Assembly (NCBI RefSeq): GCF_030813915.1
Contig: NZ_JAUSUJ010000007.1
Span: forward strand, 173,667 to 237,666
Source: Rhodoplanes tepidamans
GTDB taxonomy: Bacteria > Pseudomonadota > Alphaproteobacteria > Rhizobiales > Xanthobacteraceae
Reading direction: 5' to 3'
Length of the DNA: 64,000 nucleotides
Part shown: piece after piece, positions 55,387 through 63,929 of the stretch
Position numbering within the stretch: position 1 is the stretch's first letter
How the letters are laid out: each line of letters begins with the position of its first letter
The notes under the pieces: model-generated
What the model was told of the DNA's origin: nothing
The model's input: only the letters and a program-made list of their open reading frames with translations
Databases searched by the model: none
Made by a program: the position numbers and the translations under genes

Positions 55387-55948
55387 CGGTCGGGCTCCCG
55401 TGTGTCGCGCGAGGGGGGCGCGCGAGGGGTCTGGGGCGAGCGGGTCGGACGCGTCGGGCGCCCGCACGGTCCGCGCGGGCGGGACGCGGGCCCCTGCCGG
55501 TCCAACCGCGGACGCGCAGACGGGTTTCGCGCGCCGGCGGCGATCGACCGCACCCGTACCGAAGGAACGCGCGACGGAGGCCCGGGACGGCACCGGAGTC
55601 CGGCCCAGCCGGAGCCCGGGCCGGAGCGCCGCACGGCCGGAGCGCGGAGGAAGGCCGAAGCCCGGGAGACACGCCGAGCCCGAAACGAAAACGGGCGCCG
55701 AAGCGAGCTTCGGCACCCGTGGTTTTCGGTAGTACGTGCATCACCACCAATCAACCGACGCATCCGGTCGTCCGGCCGGAGCCGGCCCGGCGGCGCAGGG
55801 CTGACGCGTGGACCGCGAGGCACCACGCGTCACCTCGTCGAAACGGCGAAAAGCCTTTCCGACGATACGGGCGGACGTGATCCGAGGATCCCGGCCACCC
55901 GCCTGCGCACGCTCCTCGAAAAGAGGAGAAGCGCCGAAGGCGCGCGGA
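55387..55948. other. Spacer between the copper-storage gene and pucA
   Basis: No gene is seen in 560 bp. It holds a terminator-like hairpin (55683-55719) and two short hairpins directly behind pucA, CTCCTC-GAAAA-GAGGAG (55912-55928) and GCGCC-GAA-GGCGC (55931-55943), which may protect the 3' end of the puc mRNA. Confidence 0.45.
55683..55719 (-). terminator. Terminator downstream of pucBA
   Basis: On the minus strand CGGGTGCCGAAGC, a TC loop and GCTTCGGCGCCCG form a 13-bp stem with one mismatch, followed by TTTTCGTTTC. It lies 230 nt beyond the pucA stop and in the right orientation. Confidence 0.65.
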
Positions 55949-56128
55949 CTACTTCGCCTTCTCGGCGTAGATCTTGTCGGCGATCGAGAGGTGGCTGTAG
56001 CGCGGGTGGGTGAGCACCAGCGCGTGGATCGCGATCGCGACGACGAGCGCGGCGATCCAGATCACGGGCAGCCAGGTCGACGGATTGAGGACCAGCCAGA
56101 TCTTGTAGTCGTCTTGCGGGTTCGACAT
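55949..56128 (-). CDS. pucA: Light-harvesting LH2-type alpha polypeptide
   Basis: This 59-residue protein is a classic antenna alpha chain. It has a polar N-terminal stretch ([20 protein letters not shown]), one transmembrane helix and the bacteriochlorophyll-ligating histidine in [16 protein letters not shown]. The C-terminal tail is [10 protein letters not shown]. Alpha-beta pairs with bacteriochlorophyll and carotenoid form the peripheral LH2 ring in intracytoplasmic membranes. The gene is 19 bp after pucB. It is too short for many gene finders. Confidence 0.9.
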   Translation of the reverse strand: MSNPQDDYKIWLVLNPSTWLPVIWIAALVVAIAIHALVLTHPRYSHLSIADKIYAEKAK

Positions 56129-56147
56129 AGCCTAAATCCCCTCTCGC

Positions 56148-56294
56148 TCAGTACCAGGGCTTCCAGGCCCACACGAGGACGTGGGCGAGGACGCAGATCA
56201 CCATGAAGGCCGTGAAGGTGGTCTTGAACTGGGCGTGGAACTCGAGCGCCTCCTCCTCGGTCAGGCCGGACAGGCTCCGATTTGGTTCAGCCAT
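56148..56294 (-). CDS. pucB: Light-harvesting LH2-type beta polypeptide
   Basis: This 48-residue beta chain starts MAEPNRSLSGLTEEEALEFH. It has the two family histidines, one in ALEFHAQFK and one in CVLAHVLVWAWKPW, the latter ligating bacteriochlorophyll, and ends with the usual WKPWY. It precedes pucA in the standard pucBA order. GAGGGTATACAG gives a ribosome site before the ATG at 56294. The reading frame remains open upstream to beyond 56516, which is odd. Confidence 0.9.
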   Translation of the reverse strand: MAEPNRSLSGLTEEEALEFHAQFKTTFTAFMVICVLAHVLVWAWKPWY

Positions 56295-56344
56295 CTGTAT
56301 ACCCTCCATTGAGGTAGCCGCGGGCCGTCGCTGCAAACGTCCCG

Positions 56345-56516
56345 CATGCCGGGTTTTGTCGTGGCGAGCGCCACGACCGACATTCCGCCCGATGGCATCG
56401 GGGGAATACTGGACCGAGAACGTGCGCCAGGTCGCGTTCCAGTCGACATCGTTCAGCCATCGCGCGAATGGCCTCGCCCAGCCGACCACGTCCTCGTTGA
56501 ACTTGAAGTCCTTCAT
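56345..56516 (-). other. Unrecognised coding-like stretch in frame with pucB
   Basis: From an ATG at 56516 the frame reads MKDFKFNEDVVGWARPFARW, then LNDVDWNATWRTFSVQYSP, with the G/C-ending codons typical of genes here for about 40 codons. The bias then fades and the frame runs open into pucB 74 codons later. I do not recognise the sequence. It could be a small gene whose stop has been lost, a remnant, or an N-terminally extended beta chain; the last seems least likely. Confidence 0.3.
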
Positions 56517-56954
56517 CAGTGTCCCGCTTTCGACGGCCGGTCGCCCGGCCTGCCGCACGTCGCGAGCGCCGAATTCCGGTCGCCCGTCGTGAACCTCGCC
56601 GCGAGCGGCCGGCCAGCTGCGGAACGGATCTGTCGTGCCGGTCCGCGCGAGCGCCGGCTGGTCGCCGGCACCGAACGCGGTCACGTCAGCGCCCGCCGCG
56701 CGACCCAATTGTCGCGCGCCGAACCGAGCCTGCCGCCGGCAGACCCCCGTCCACTGTCAGGCTGTCCGGCATCCGCGCCGGAACGATCGATGGTCCCCGG
56801 GCCACCATCTCGAAGGAATGTGCGAAACCGGTCGACACGCAGTGCGGTGCCTTCCGTCGCGCGAGAACGAGAACAATGTGGTCGAGCCCAGGAGCGTCGG
56901 TCGCTTCAGTCCTGCCGTCTGGCCGCCTCACGTCGTTATGTCTTAACAGTCCAG

Positions 56955-56972
56955 TGTAATGCTACCTTTACA
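56955..56972. promoter_or_regulatory. Candidate PpsR/CrtJ box TGT-N12-ACA
   Basis: TGTAA...TTACA with exactly 12 bases between TGT and ACA fits the consensus of the aerobic photosynthesis repressor PpsR/CrtJ. It lies in an AT-richer patch 660 bp upstream of pucB, rather far for direct control, and only one copy is seen. Confidence 0.35.
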
Positions 56973-57339
56973 TTCCCGAGTGTCAACGAGGAGCAATACG
57001 TAATTTCCCGCGGCTAATGTGTCTGGCTCGTCGCACTATCACCGGCCGGATAGGTCCCGGAGTCCGCCCGTCGGCGGGAGGCCGTGTGCCGCAACGGGTC
57101 GGGCCCGGAGCCGCGGAATTCGCGGCGGAGCGACCTATCCGGGCGCACTAGGGTCGCGCTCGCTGCGGGGGGCGGACACGGCGTCGCACGCGCCGATGTG
57201 TCGCGTCCGGCCTGACACGGAATTTGCGCGCCGCACAACGAGTCTGTCCGGCGCGCCTGACGCATCCGGGCGCCGGCGGCCGCCCCGGCGGCCGCTTCGG
57301 CCGCCCCGGCAGCGGTTCCGGGGCGGGAGCGGCGGCCGG

Positions 57340-58083
57340 TCAGCCGATGGTGCCGAGCACCGGGAACCACTCGAGCAGGAGGAAGCTCACCTGGTTGACC
57401 AGGCCGAACAGGAAGGCGAGGCCGGTGAGCACCAGCAGCGCGCCCATCCCCTTCTCGACCATGCTGAGATGGCGCTTGAAGCGGGCCAGGAAGGCGGCGA
57501 ACGGCTCCACCGCGAAGGCGGCGAGCAGAAACGGCAGGCCGAGGCCGGCCGAGTAGACGGCGAGCAGCGCGGCCCCCTTGAGCACCGTCTCCTTGCTGCC
57601 GGCGACCGCCAGGATGGTCGCCAGGATCGGCCCGATGCACGGCGTCCAGCCGAACGCGAAGGCGAGCCCCATCACATAGGCGCCCCACAGGCCGACCGGC
57701 CGCGGCATCGGCAGCCGCTTCTCGCGCATCAGCGCGCCGACCCGGGTCAGCCCGAGGAAGTGCAGGCCCATGGCGATGATCACCACGCCGGCGACGATCG
57801 ACAGCACGTCCGAATAGGCGCGCAGCAGCCGCCCGATCACGCTGGCGCTGGCGCCCAGCGCGACGAACACGGTCGAGAAGCCGGCGACGAACAGCAGCGC
57901 CGCCAGCACGGTGCCGCGGCGGTCGCGCGCCGGCGGGCCGGCGGGCGCGCCGGCGCCGGCCACCCGCTCGATCGAGGCGCCGGCCAGATAGACCAGGTAG
58001 GGCGGCACCAGCGGCAGCACGCAGGGGCTGAGGAAGCTGACCACCCCGGCGAGCAGGGCCCACAGGAAGGAGACGTCCGTCAT
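57340..58083 (-). CDS. CcdA-type cytochrome c biogenesis thiol transporter
   Basis: This 247-residue membrane protein has about six helices. Its two conserved cysteines are in SFLSPCVLPLVPPYLVYLAG (helix 1) and FGWTPCIGPILATI (helix 4). CcdA passes reducing equivalents from cytoplasmic thioredoxin across the membrane to keep apocytochrome c thiols reduced for haem attachment. The role fits a phototroph rich in c-type cytochromes. It is alone here; no ccm genes are adjacent. The ATG at 58083 starts MTDVSFLWALLAGVVSFLSP. Confidence 0.93.
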   Translation of the reverse strand: MTDVSFLWALLAGVVSFLSPCVLPLVPPYLVYLAGASIERVAGAGAPAGPPARDRRGTVLAALLFVAGFSTVFVALGASASVIGRLLRAYSDVLSIVAGVVIIAMGLHFLGLTRVGALMREKRLPMPRPVGLWGAYVMGLAFAFGWTPCIGPILATILAVAGSKETVLKGAALLAVYSAGLGLPFLLAAFAVEPFAAFLARFKRHLSMVEKGMGALLVLTGLAFLFGLVNQVSFLLLEWFPVLGTIG

Positions 58084-58230
58084 GGCCCCGTGATGCGCCG
58101 TCGCCGCCGGCAAGGCAAGCGCGACGCCGCCGCGCCCCCCGCCGGTGCCGCCGGGCCTCTCCGGGCCCGCGGATCGGTTGACCGTGCCGGCGAATCCGTA
58201 TCGGGTGGTGGCGATCAGGTTCGCGGTTCC

Positions 58231-58845
58231 ATGCGCCAGAAGCTTCCCGTCGTCGCCGTTCTCGGCAGCGGCTCGCCCGTCTCGTCGGAGCGTGCGGCGC
58301 TCGCCCGCGAGGTCGGCCGGCTGGTGGCGCGGCTCGGCGCCCATCTCCTCACCGGGGCGGGGTTCGGCGTGATGGCGGCGGCCGCCGAGGGCTTCGTCGC
58401 CGAGCCCGGCCGCGCCGGCCTGTCGCTCGGCATGGTGCCGCGCGCGCCGGACGGCCCGCTCGACGCGCCGCATCGCGATCCGGAGGCCGGCCCCTACCCC
58501 AACCCGCATGTCGAGCTCGCCGTCTTCACGGCGCTGCCGCCGCGGGTCGAGGACTGGGTCGCGCAGCCGTCGCGCAACCACGTCAACGTGTTCACGGCCG
58601 ACGCGCTGGTGTCCCTGCCGGGCGCCGTCGGCACCCGCAACGAGCTCGCCATCGCGGCCCGCTTCCGGGGCGAGCAGGAGCGGCCGCCGGCCGAGCGCCG
58701 CACCGTGCTGGTCGGCCCGGCCGACGAGTTCGGGCCGGATCTGTGCGCCGCCTTCCACCGTGTCGAGACGGCCGCCGCGGCCGTTCCGCACCTCGTCCGC
58801 ATCCTGACGCGCGACGGCTTCTCCATCCGGGACCTCCGATCATGA
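58231..58845 (+). CDS. LOG/SLOG-family Rossmann protein
   Basis: This 204-residue protein has a Rossmann start VVAVLGSGSPVSSERAALAR, the nucleotide loop LTGAGFGVMAAAAEGF (about 41-56) and a PGAVGTRNELAIAARF (about 130-145) variant of the LOG motif PGGxGTxxE. SLOG proteins bind nucleotides or act as cytokinin-type phosphoribohydrolases or molybdenum-cofactor carriers. The first G of the usual PGG is kept but the second is Ala. It overlaps the next gene by 4 nt, so the two are coupled. Confidence 0.78.
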   Translation: MRQKLPVVAVLGSGSPVSSERAALAREVGRLVARLGAHLLTGAGFGVMAAAAEGFVAEPGRAGLSLGMVPRAPDGPLDAPHRDPEAGPYPNPHVELAVFTALPPRVEDWVAQPSRNHVNVFTADALVSLPGAVGTRNELAIAARFRGEQERPPAERRTVLVGPADEFGPDLCAAFHRVETAAAAVPHLVRILTRDGFSIRDLRS

Positions 58846-59855
58846 CGACCACGCCCCGTCGCAACCTCCTCACCGACGTCGCCGGCGTCTCGGTCGGCCA
58901 CGCCGACGACGCCAGGCTCGCCTCCGGCGTCACCTGCGTCCTGTTCGAGGAGCCGGTGATCGCCGCCTGCGACGTGCGCGGCGGCGGCCCCGGCACCCGC
59001 GAGACCGACCTGCTCGACGCCGGCCGCACGGTCGAGAAGATCGACGCGATCGTGCTGTCCGGCGGCTCCGCCTTCGGGCTCGACGCCTGTGCCGGCGCCC
59101 AGGCGTTCCTGCGCGGCCAGGGCCGCGGCTTCGCGATCCGCGACGTGCGGGTGCCGATCGTGCCGGGCGCCGCGCTGTTCGACCTGATCAACGGCGGCGA
59201 CAAGGCCTGGGGCACCTACCCGCCCTATCGCGAGCTCGGCTTCGCCGCCGCCGAGGCCGCCGCCGCCGGCCGCCCGGACTTCGCGCTGGGCAGCGTCGGC
59301 GCCGGGCTCGGCGCCACCACGGTGAACCTCAAGGGCGGCCTCGGCTCGGCCTCGACCGTCACCGAGGACGGCATCACGGTCGCGGCGATCGCCGCCGTCA
59401 ACGCGGTCGGCAGCGCCACGGTCGGCGACGGGCCGTGGTTCTGGGCCGGCCCCTTCGAGCAGGCCGGCGAGTTCGGCGGCATGGGCTTCCCCTCCAAGAT
59501 GCCGGTCGACGGCCTCACCATGGTGATGAAGGGCGTGCAGCGGGTCAGCACCACGCTGGTCGTGGTGGCGACCGACGCCGCGCTCGGCCGCACCCATGCG
59601 ATGCGGCTCGCCACCATGGCGCAGGACGGCATGGCGCGCGCCCTCTACCCGATCCACACGCCGCTCGACGGCGACATCGTGTTCGCCGCGGCGACCGGCC
59701 GGCGCATCCTCGGCGACGCCGTGATAGGCCTCGCCCGGCTCGGCACCGCCGCCGCCACCGTGGTGGCCCGTGCCATCGCCCGCGGCGTCTACGCGGCCGA
59801 GCCGCTGCCGTTCCCGGGCGCCCTGCCGAGCTGGCGGCAGCGCTACCCGTCCTGA
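58842..59855 (+). CDS. P1-family (DmpA/NylC-like) peptidase
   Basis: This 337-residue protein starts NLLTDVAGVSVGHADDARLA, the hallmark of DmpA-type self-processing hydrolases, and has LSGGSAFGLDACAGAQAFLR (about 68-87). The region VQRVSTTLVVVATDAA (about 232-247) corresponds to the autocleavage site and Ser/Thr nucleophile of the family. Members release N-terminal amino acids or cleave amides, such as nylon oligomers. It is coupled to the LOG-like gene and its 3' end overlaps the convergent badI-like gene by 13 bp. Confidence 0.88.
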   Translation: MTTTPRRNLLTDVAGVSVGHADDARLASGVTCVLFEEPVIAACDVRGGGPGTRETDLLDAGRTVEKIDAIVLSGGSAFGLDACAGAQAFLRGQGRGFAIRDVRVPIVPGAALFDLINGGDKAWGTYPPYRELGFAAAEAAAAGRPDFALGSVGAGLGATTVNLKGGLGSASTVTEDGITVAAIAAVNAVGSATVGDGPWFWAGPFEQAGEFGGMGFPSKMPVDGLTMVMKGVQRVSTTLVVVATDAALGRTHAMRLATMAQDGMARALYPIHTPLDGDIVFAAATGRRILGDAVIGLARLGTAAATVVARAIARGVYAAEPLPFPGALPSWRQRYPS

Positions 59856-60661
59856 CCGGGGTCGCCGCCGCCGCCGGCGCCGGGCGGCCCGCGGAAGCGC
59901 GGCCGCCGCTTCTCGCGGAACGCGGCGACGCCCTCCTTGGCCTCCGGCGTCTCGTAGAACAGGCCGACCGCCTGCATGCCGAGCGCCGAGATGCCGCGAA
60001 TGGACTCCGAATCCGCGTTGAAGGCGCGCTTGGCCAGCGCCAGCGCGGTCGGGCTCAGCGCCAGGATCTCGTCGCACCAGCGCGCCACCTCGGCGTCGAG
60101 CGCGGCGTGCGGCACCACGGCGTTGACGAGCCCCATGGCGAGCGCCTGCTCGGCCGTGTAGCGCCGGCACAGGAACCAGATCTCGCGCGCCTTCTTCTCG
60201 CCGACCACGCGGGCCAGGAAGGCGGTGCCGAAGCCCGGATCGACCGAGCCGACCTTCGGCCCGACCTGGCCGAACACGGCGCGGTCGGAGGCGATGGCGA
60301 GATCGCAGCAGGTGACCAGCACGTTGCCGCCGCCGATGGCGAAGCCGTCGACGCGGGCGATCACCGGCTTGGGCACGTCGCGGATCACCGTGTGCAGCTC
60401 CTCCAGCGGCAGGCCGATCGACCCGCGGCCGCCGTAGCCGCCGGCGTGGGAGGACTGGTCGCCGCCCGTGCAGAACGCCTTGTCGCCCTCGCCGGTCAGC
60501 ACGATCACGCCGACCGCGCGGTCCCACCCGGCCGCCGTGAAGGCGTCGATCAGCTCCTCGCAGGTCTCGGCCCGGAAGGCGTTGTACCGGTCCGGCCGCG
60601 CGATGGTGATGCGGGCGACGCCGCCCTCCACCACCAGGGTGATGTCACGATAGTCGGGCAT
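59843..60661 (-). CDS. badI: 2-ketocyclohexanecarboxyl-CoA hydrolase (BadI-like)
   Basis: This 272-residue crotonase has the start YRDITLVVEGGVARITIARP. It also has KAFCTGGDQSSHAGGYGGRG (about 62-81), VPKPVIARVDGFAIGGGNVL and GPKVGSVDPGFGTAFLARVV. It closely follows the BadI pattern of Rhodopseudomonas, including GDQSxHxGxYxGRG and the motif VGEKKAREIWFLCRRY. BadI opens the ring of 2-ketocyclohexanecarboxyl-CoA in anaerobic benzoate degradation; a MenB naphthoate synthase is the nearest alternative. No other bad gene is in the window. The C terminus has a Gly/Pro tail. Confidence 0.82.
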   Translation of the reverse strand: MPDYRDITLVVEGGVARITIARPDRYNAFRAETCEELIDAFTAAGWDRAVGVIVLTGEGDKAFCTGGDQSSHAGGYGGRGSIGLPLEELHTVIRDVPKPVIARVDGFAIGGGNVLVTCCDLAIASDRAVFGQVGPKVGSVDPGFGTAFLARVVGEKKAREIWFLCRRYTAEQALAMGLVNAVVPHAALDAEVARWCDEILALSPTALALAKRAFNADSESIRGISALGMQAVGLFYETPEAKEGVAAFREKRRPRFRGPPGAGGGGDPGQDG

Positions 60662-60902
60662 GCGCGTCCTCCATCCGGGCGATCGGGTCGCCCGTCGGGA
60701 GTGTTGCAGATCCTGCTCAACCTCGCGAAAACACGCGCCGGCGCCGGCCATCCCGACGGTACGGAGTGATTTCGGTAAACAAATTCGGATAAATTGAACG
60801 CCGGGTGGCTCTCGACCGACTGAGTCGCGCTGCGGCGGACGTGTCCGTCCGATGCCGCAATCGGGGAGCGAGAATCGGGAGCGAGCCAGAGAGGAACAGG
60901 CC

Positions 60903-62093
60903 ATGCGCACCCATACCGCGGTAGCCGGTCTCGTCGTCGTGGCGGTCGCCGGTTCGATCGGAATCGTTTTTGCTCAGAAGGGGTTGCCGTGGCCAGCCGG
61001 GACCGGCTCACAGGCTGCCCCCGCCGTTTCGCCGGCCGCTGCGGCGCCCGCCGTCGCAGCCCCGGCCCCGACCGTCGCGGCCGAGCCGCGGCAGGTGGTC
61101 CGCCCGGTCGCCGACGCCCTCGGGGCCGAGCCGATCGTGGTGGCCCAGGCCGGCGGCCTGCCGCGGGCGACCCCGCCGCAGGCCCGCCCCGGCGCGCCGG
61201 CCGGCACCCCGGTCGCGACGCCCGCCGCCGCCCCGGCGCCCGCCCCGGCCGCGAAGGCCGCCAACCCGAACCTGCCGCCGCTCGTCGGCCCGGCCTACGT
61301 CAAGGGTCCGGCCTGCGCCAACCCGTCGGCGCTCGGCGTCTCGCGCACCGTGCTGATCGACACCTCGGGTGGCCCCGGCTTCGGCTTCGAGCATTTCAAG
61401 CAGCACGACTTCCTCAAGCCCGGCGAGGTGGTGCTGACCTTCGACGACGGCCCCTGGCTCGGCAACACGCCGGCGGTGCTGCGCGCCCTCGAGCAGGAAT
61501 GCGTCAAGGCGATCTTCTTCTCGATCGGCAAGCACGCGACCTACTATCCGGACATCATCAAGCAGGTCTACGAGGCCGGGCACTCGGTCGGCTCGCACAC
61601 CTGGTCGCATGTCGACCTGTCGAAGAAGACGCCGGACGAGCAGAAGGAGGAGATCGAGAAGGGAATCAGCGCCGTCAAGGCCGCCATCGGCCAGCCGATC
61701 GCGCCGTTCTTCCGCTTCCCGCAGCTCAAGCATCCGGCCGATGCCGTCGCCTATCTGGGCGACCGCAACGTCGCGATCTTCTCGACCGACCTCGACTCGT
61801 TCGACTTCCGGATCAAGAAGCCGGACCAGATCGTGAAGCGCGTGATGGACAAGCTGGCGAAGCACGGCAAGGGCATCATCCTGATGCACGACTTCCAGCA
61901 CGGCACCGCGCAGGCGACTCCGATGCTGCTCGCCGAGCTGAAGAAGGGCGGCTACAAGGTCGTCCACATGGTGGGCGCCAACGGCCTGCAGTCGATGGCC
62001 CAATACGACGCCATGATCGCCAAGAACGAGAAGCTCCCGACCGCCGGCGCCGGCCGCCCGACCTCCAGCGTGGTGCGCACCATCGACCAGTGA
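60903..62093 (+). CDS. Secreted polysaccharide deacetylase (NodB-like)
   Basis: This 396-residue protein has a signal peptide or anchor (TAVAGLVVVAVAGSIGIVFA), a long Ala/Pro linker (about 30-130) and a NodB domain. NodB motifs are visible: VVLTFDDGPW (motif 1), GSHTWSHVDLSKK (motif 2), FFRFPQLK (motif 3) and LMHDFQHGTA (motif 5). It should remove acetyl groups from peptidoglycan, chitin-like polymers or exopolysaccharide in the periplasm. The length comes from the disordered linker. A strong terminator follows. Confidence 0.92.
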   Translation: MRTHTAVAGLVVVAVAGSIGIVFAQKGLPWPAGTGSQAAPAVSPAAAAPAVAAPAPTVAAEPRQVVRPVADALGAEPIVVAQAGGLPRATPPQARPGAPAGTPVATPAAAPAPAPAAKAANPNLPPLVGPAYVKGPACANPSALGVSRTVLIDTSGGPGFGFEHFKQHDFLKPGEVVLTFDDGPWLGNTPAVLRALEQECVKAIFFSIGKHATYYPDIIKQVYEAGHSVGSHTWSHVDLSKKTPDEQKEEIEKGISAVKAAIGQPIAPFFRFPQLKHPADAVAYLGDRNVAIFSTDLDSFDFRIKKPDQIVKRVMDKLAKHGKGIILMHDFQHGTAQATPMLLAELKKGGYKVVHMVGANGLQSMAQYDAMIAKNEKLPTAGAGRPTSSVVRTIDQ

Positions 62094-62161
62094 GGCGCCG
62101 CGGCGCTCGCGCATCGACCTTCGCGCACGGACCTTCGCGCGCCGACTGAGGACAAGACGCG

Positions 62162-62187
62162 AAAGCCCCGCTCCGGCGGGGCTTTTT
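62162..62187 (+). terminator. Terminator after the deacetylase gene
   Basis: AAAGCCCCGC, a TCCG loop and GCGGGGCTTTTT form a 10-bp stem and a U-run, about 70 nt after the stop. It is a textbook intrinsic terminator. Confidence 0.9.
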
Positions 62188-62266
62188 CGTGTCGCATGGG
62201 GCGTGAGTTCCGGCCCTGTCCGGGCCTCTCCCGCGTCGTGCTCCGCGAAGGGGGCGCGTCCCGGCC

Positions 62267-62333
62267 GTCCACGATCCTGCCCTTGCAGATCCGCCGGGTC
62301 GTGGATGCCCGCGACGAGCGCGGGCATGACGGG
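62267..62333. repeat. Copy of the GTGGATGCCCG palindrome
   Basis: TCGTGGATGCCCGCG, ACGA and GCGCGGGCATGACG form an inverted repeat related to the element at 48320-48404, with a CGTCCACGATCCT arm on the left. It lies just beyond the stop of the EF-hand gene. Confidence 0.5.
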
Positions 62334-62350
62334 TCAGGGAATGTGAGGGC

Positions 62351-62908
62351 TCAGATCAGCTGCTGGACGCTCTGGCCGGTCGGCAGGGTGGAGACCATCT
62401 CGAGCTGCTGGCGCAGCAGGCGCTGGAACATCTCCTGCATGGTGGCGTCGGTGCGCAGGGCGGCCTCCGCCGTGCTCTCGCGGCGCGACAGCGCCGAGGT
62501 GAACTCGGTCTCGGTGATCTCGCCGTCGTCGTCGCCGTCGAGGGCCTCGAACAGCGAGGTGCGCTTCTCGCCCGAGGTGCCGCCGAGGCCGTTCAGGATG
62601 TCGTCGAACTCGGTCTTGCTGATCCGGCCGCTGCCGTCGCGGTCGAAGCGGGTGAAGGCCTGGGACGTCAGGGCGACGCCGCCGCCCGACTTGGCCTGCA
62701 GCGCGAGCAGCGCCCGCATGGTCTCGGAGGAGACCTGGCCGCTGCTCTGATCGGCCTTGGCCGTCTTGTCCTTGCCGGCTTTCTCCTCGTCGACCTTGAA
62801 CTGGCCGGAGGTGCCGGACGAGGCGGAGGAGCTGGAGCTGGAGCCGAACAGGCTCTTCAGCGAGTCCAGGATGTCGAGGGCCGAAAGGGCCGAACCGGTG
62901 AGGAACAT
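62351..62908 (-). CDS. EF-hand calcium-binding protein
   Basis: This 185-residue protein has two canonical EF-hand loops, DRDGSGRISKTE (89-100) and DGDDDGEITETE (124-135), each with Asp/Gly and a Glu at position 12. A Ser-rich (about 23-34) and Lys-rich N-terminal region precedes them. The short hydrophobic start FLTGSALSALDILDSLKSLF is not a clear signal peptide. Bacterial calmodulin-like proteins of this form are common in Hyphomicrobiales and probably buffer or sense calcium. It stands alone. Confidence 0.85.
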   Translation of the reverse strand: MFLTGSALSALDILDSLKSLFGSSSSSSASSGTSGQFKVDEEKAGKDKTAKADQSSGQVSSETMRALLALQAKSGGGVALTSQAFTRFDRDGSGRISKTEFDDILNGLGGTSGEKRTSLFEALDGDDDGEITETEFTSALSRRESTAEAALRTDATMQEMFQRLLRQQLEMVSTLPTGQSVQQLI

Positions 62909-63167
62909 GGTGCGTCTCGCTGGTCGGATAGAACTGGTCTCCTCCTCAGCAAGCCCCGTGCCGGACGGTTTCTCCTTTGCTTTCAAGGGGCCCGCTGGTT
63001 AACAAACCGGCAAGACCTGCCCCCGCCCGGGCCGGCGGGCAGTTTCTGCCGGGCCCCGCGCCGGCCCGCGCGACCGGGGGAAAGCCGCCGCGAGGCGCCC
63101 GCGCCGGCTTGAGCGGCGGCGCGATCTGCGCGACAAACCGGAATTGCCCTCCACATCCGTGAGTGTC

Positions 63168-63854
63168 ATGCATCGCCCCCTCAGGATCGCTCCATCGATT
63201 TTGTCCGCCGACTTCGCCCGTCTCGGCGAGGAGGTCCGCGCCGTCGTCGACGCCGGCGCCGACTGGATCCATGTCGACGTGATGGACGGGCACTTCGTCC
63301 CCAACATCACGATCGGCCCGGACGTCGTGAAGGCGCTGCGCCCGCACACCGACCGGACCTTCGACGTCCACCTGATGATCGCCCCCTGCGATCCCTATCT
63401 CGAGGCGTTCGCCAAGGCCGGCTCGGACATCGTCACGGTGCATGTCGAGTCGGGCCCGCACGTGCACCGCTCGCTGCAGGAGATCCGCCGGCTCGGCAAG
63501 AAGGCCGGCGTCACGCTCAATCCCGGCACGCCGGAGAGCACGGTCGAGTATCTCGTCGACGACGTCGACCTGATCCTCGTGATGTCGGTCAATCCGGGCT
63601 TCGGCGGCCAGGCCTTCATCCCGGCGGCGCTGGAGAAGATCCGGCGGCTGCGGGCGATGTGCGGCGACCGGCCGATCGACATCGAGGTCGACGGCGGCGT
63701 GACGCCGGAGAATGCCGGCCGCATCGCGGCGGCGGGCGCCAACGTGCTGGTCGCCGGCTCGGCCGTGTTCAAGGGCCGCACGCCCGAGGCCTACAAGGCC
63801 AACATCGCGGCGATCCGCACCGCCGCCGCCGCGGCCCGCGGCGAGATCGTGTGA
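63168..63854 (+). CDS. rpe: Ribulose-phosphate 3-epimerase
   Basis: This 228-residue TIM-barrel enzyme interconverts ribulose 5-phosphate and xylulose 5-phosphate in the pentose phosphate and Calvin cycles. It has [16 protein letters not shown] (about 8-23), [16 protein letters not shown] (metal ligands His/Asp), [18 protein letters not shown] [12 protein letters not shown] and [13 protein letters not shown]. The ATG at 63168 gives the usual N terminus; GTG 63159 is another option. In a phototroph it may serve CO2 fixation, though no cbb gene is adjacent. Confidence 0.96.
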   Translation: MHRPLRIAPSILSADFARLGEEVRAVVDAGADWIHVDVMDGHFVPNITIGPDVVKALRPHTDRTFDVHLMIAPCDPYLEAFAKAGSDIVTVHVESGPHVHRSLQEIRRLGKKAGVTLNPGTPESTVEYLVDDVDLILVMSVNPGFGGQAFIPAALEKIRRLRAMCGDRPIDIEVDGGVTPENAGRIAAAGANVLVAGSAVFKGRTPEAYKANIAAIRTAAAAARGEIV

Positions 63855-63880
63855 GACTGCTTCCGGGTGATCCGTTCGCC

Positions 63881-63914
63881 GTCATTCCGGGGCGGCGCGC
63901 AGCGCCGAACCCGG
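63881..63914. repeat. Dispersed palindromic element, copy E, cut off after its left half
   Basis: GTCATTCCGGGGCGGCGCGC with AGCGCCGAACCCGG matches the left halves of copies A, C and D and stops exactly where the central GAACCCGG ends. The expected AATCCAG does not follow. Instead comes unrelated sequence holding a transposase end, so an element appears to have inserted here. Confidence 0.75.
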
Positions 63915-63929
63915 CGACTGTCTTGAATG

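Larger units (their letters stand above)
56295..57339. other. Long spacer upstream of pucBA
   Basis: No gene is firmly supported in more than 1 kb. It contains a perfect palindrome GTCGTGGCG-AG-CGCCACGAC (56358-56377) that would fold in the puc leader, an unrecognised coding-like stretch (56345-56516), an AT-rich patch near 56935-57010 and a TGT-N12-ACA site. Confidence 0.45.

Noticed and set aside
56819..56837. A TGT...ACA sequence upstream of pucBA, possibly a PpsR site
   Set aside because: The spacing is 13 bases instead of 12; a similar near-miss occurs near 57198. I kept only the exact site at 56955.
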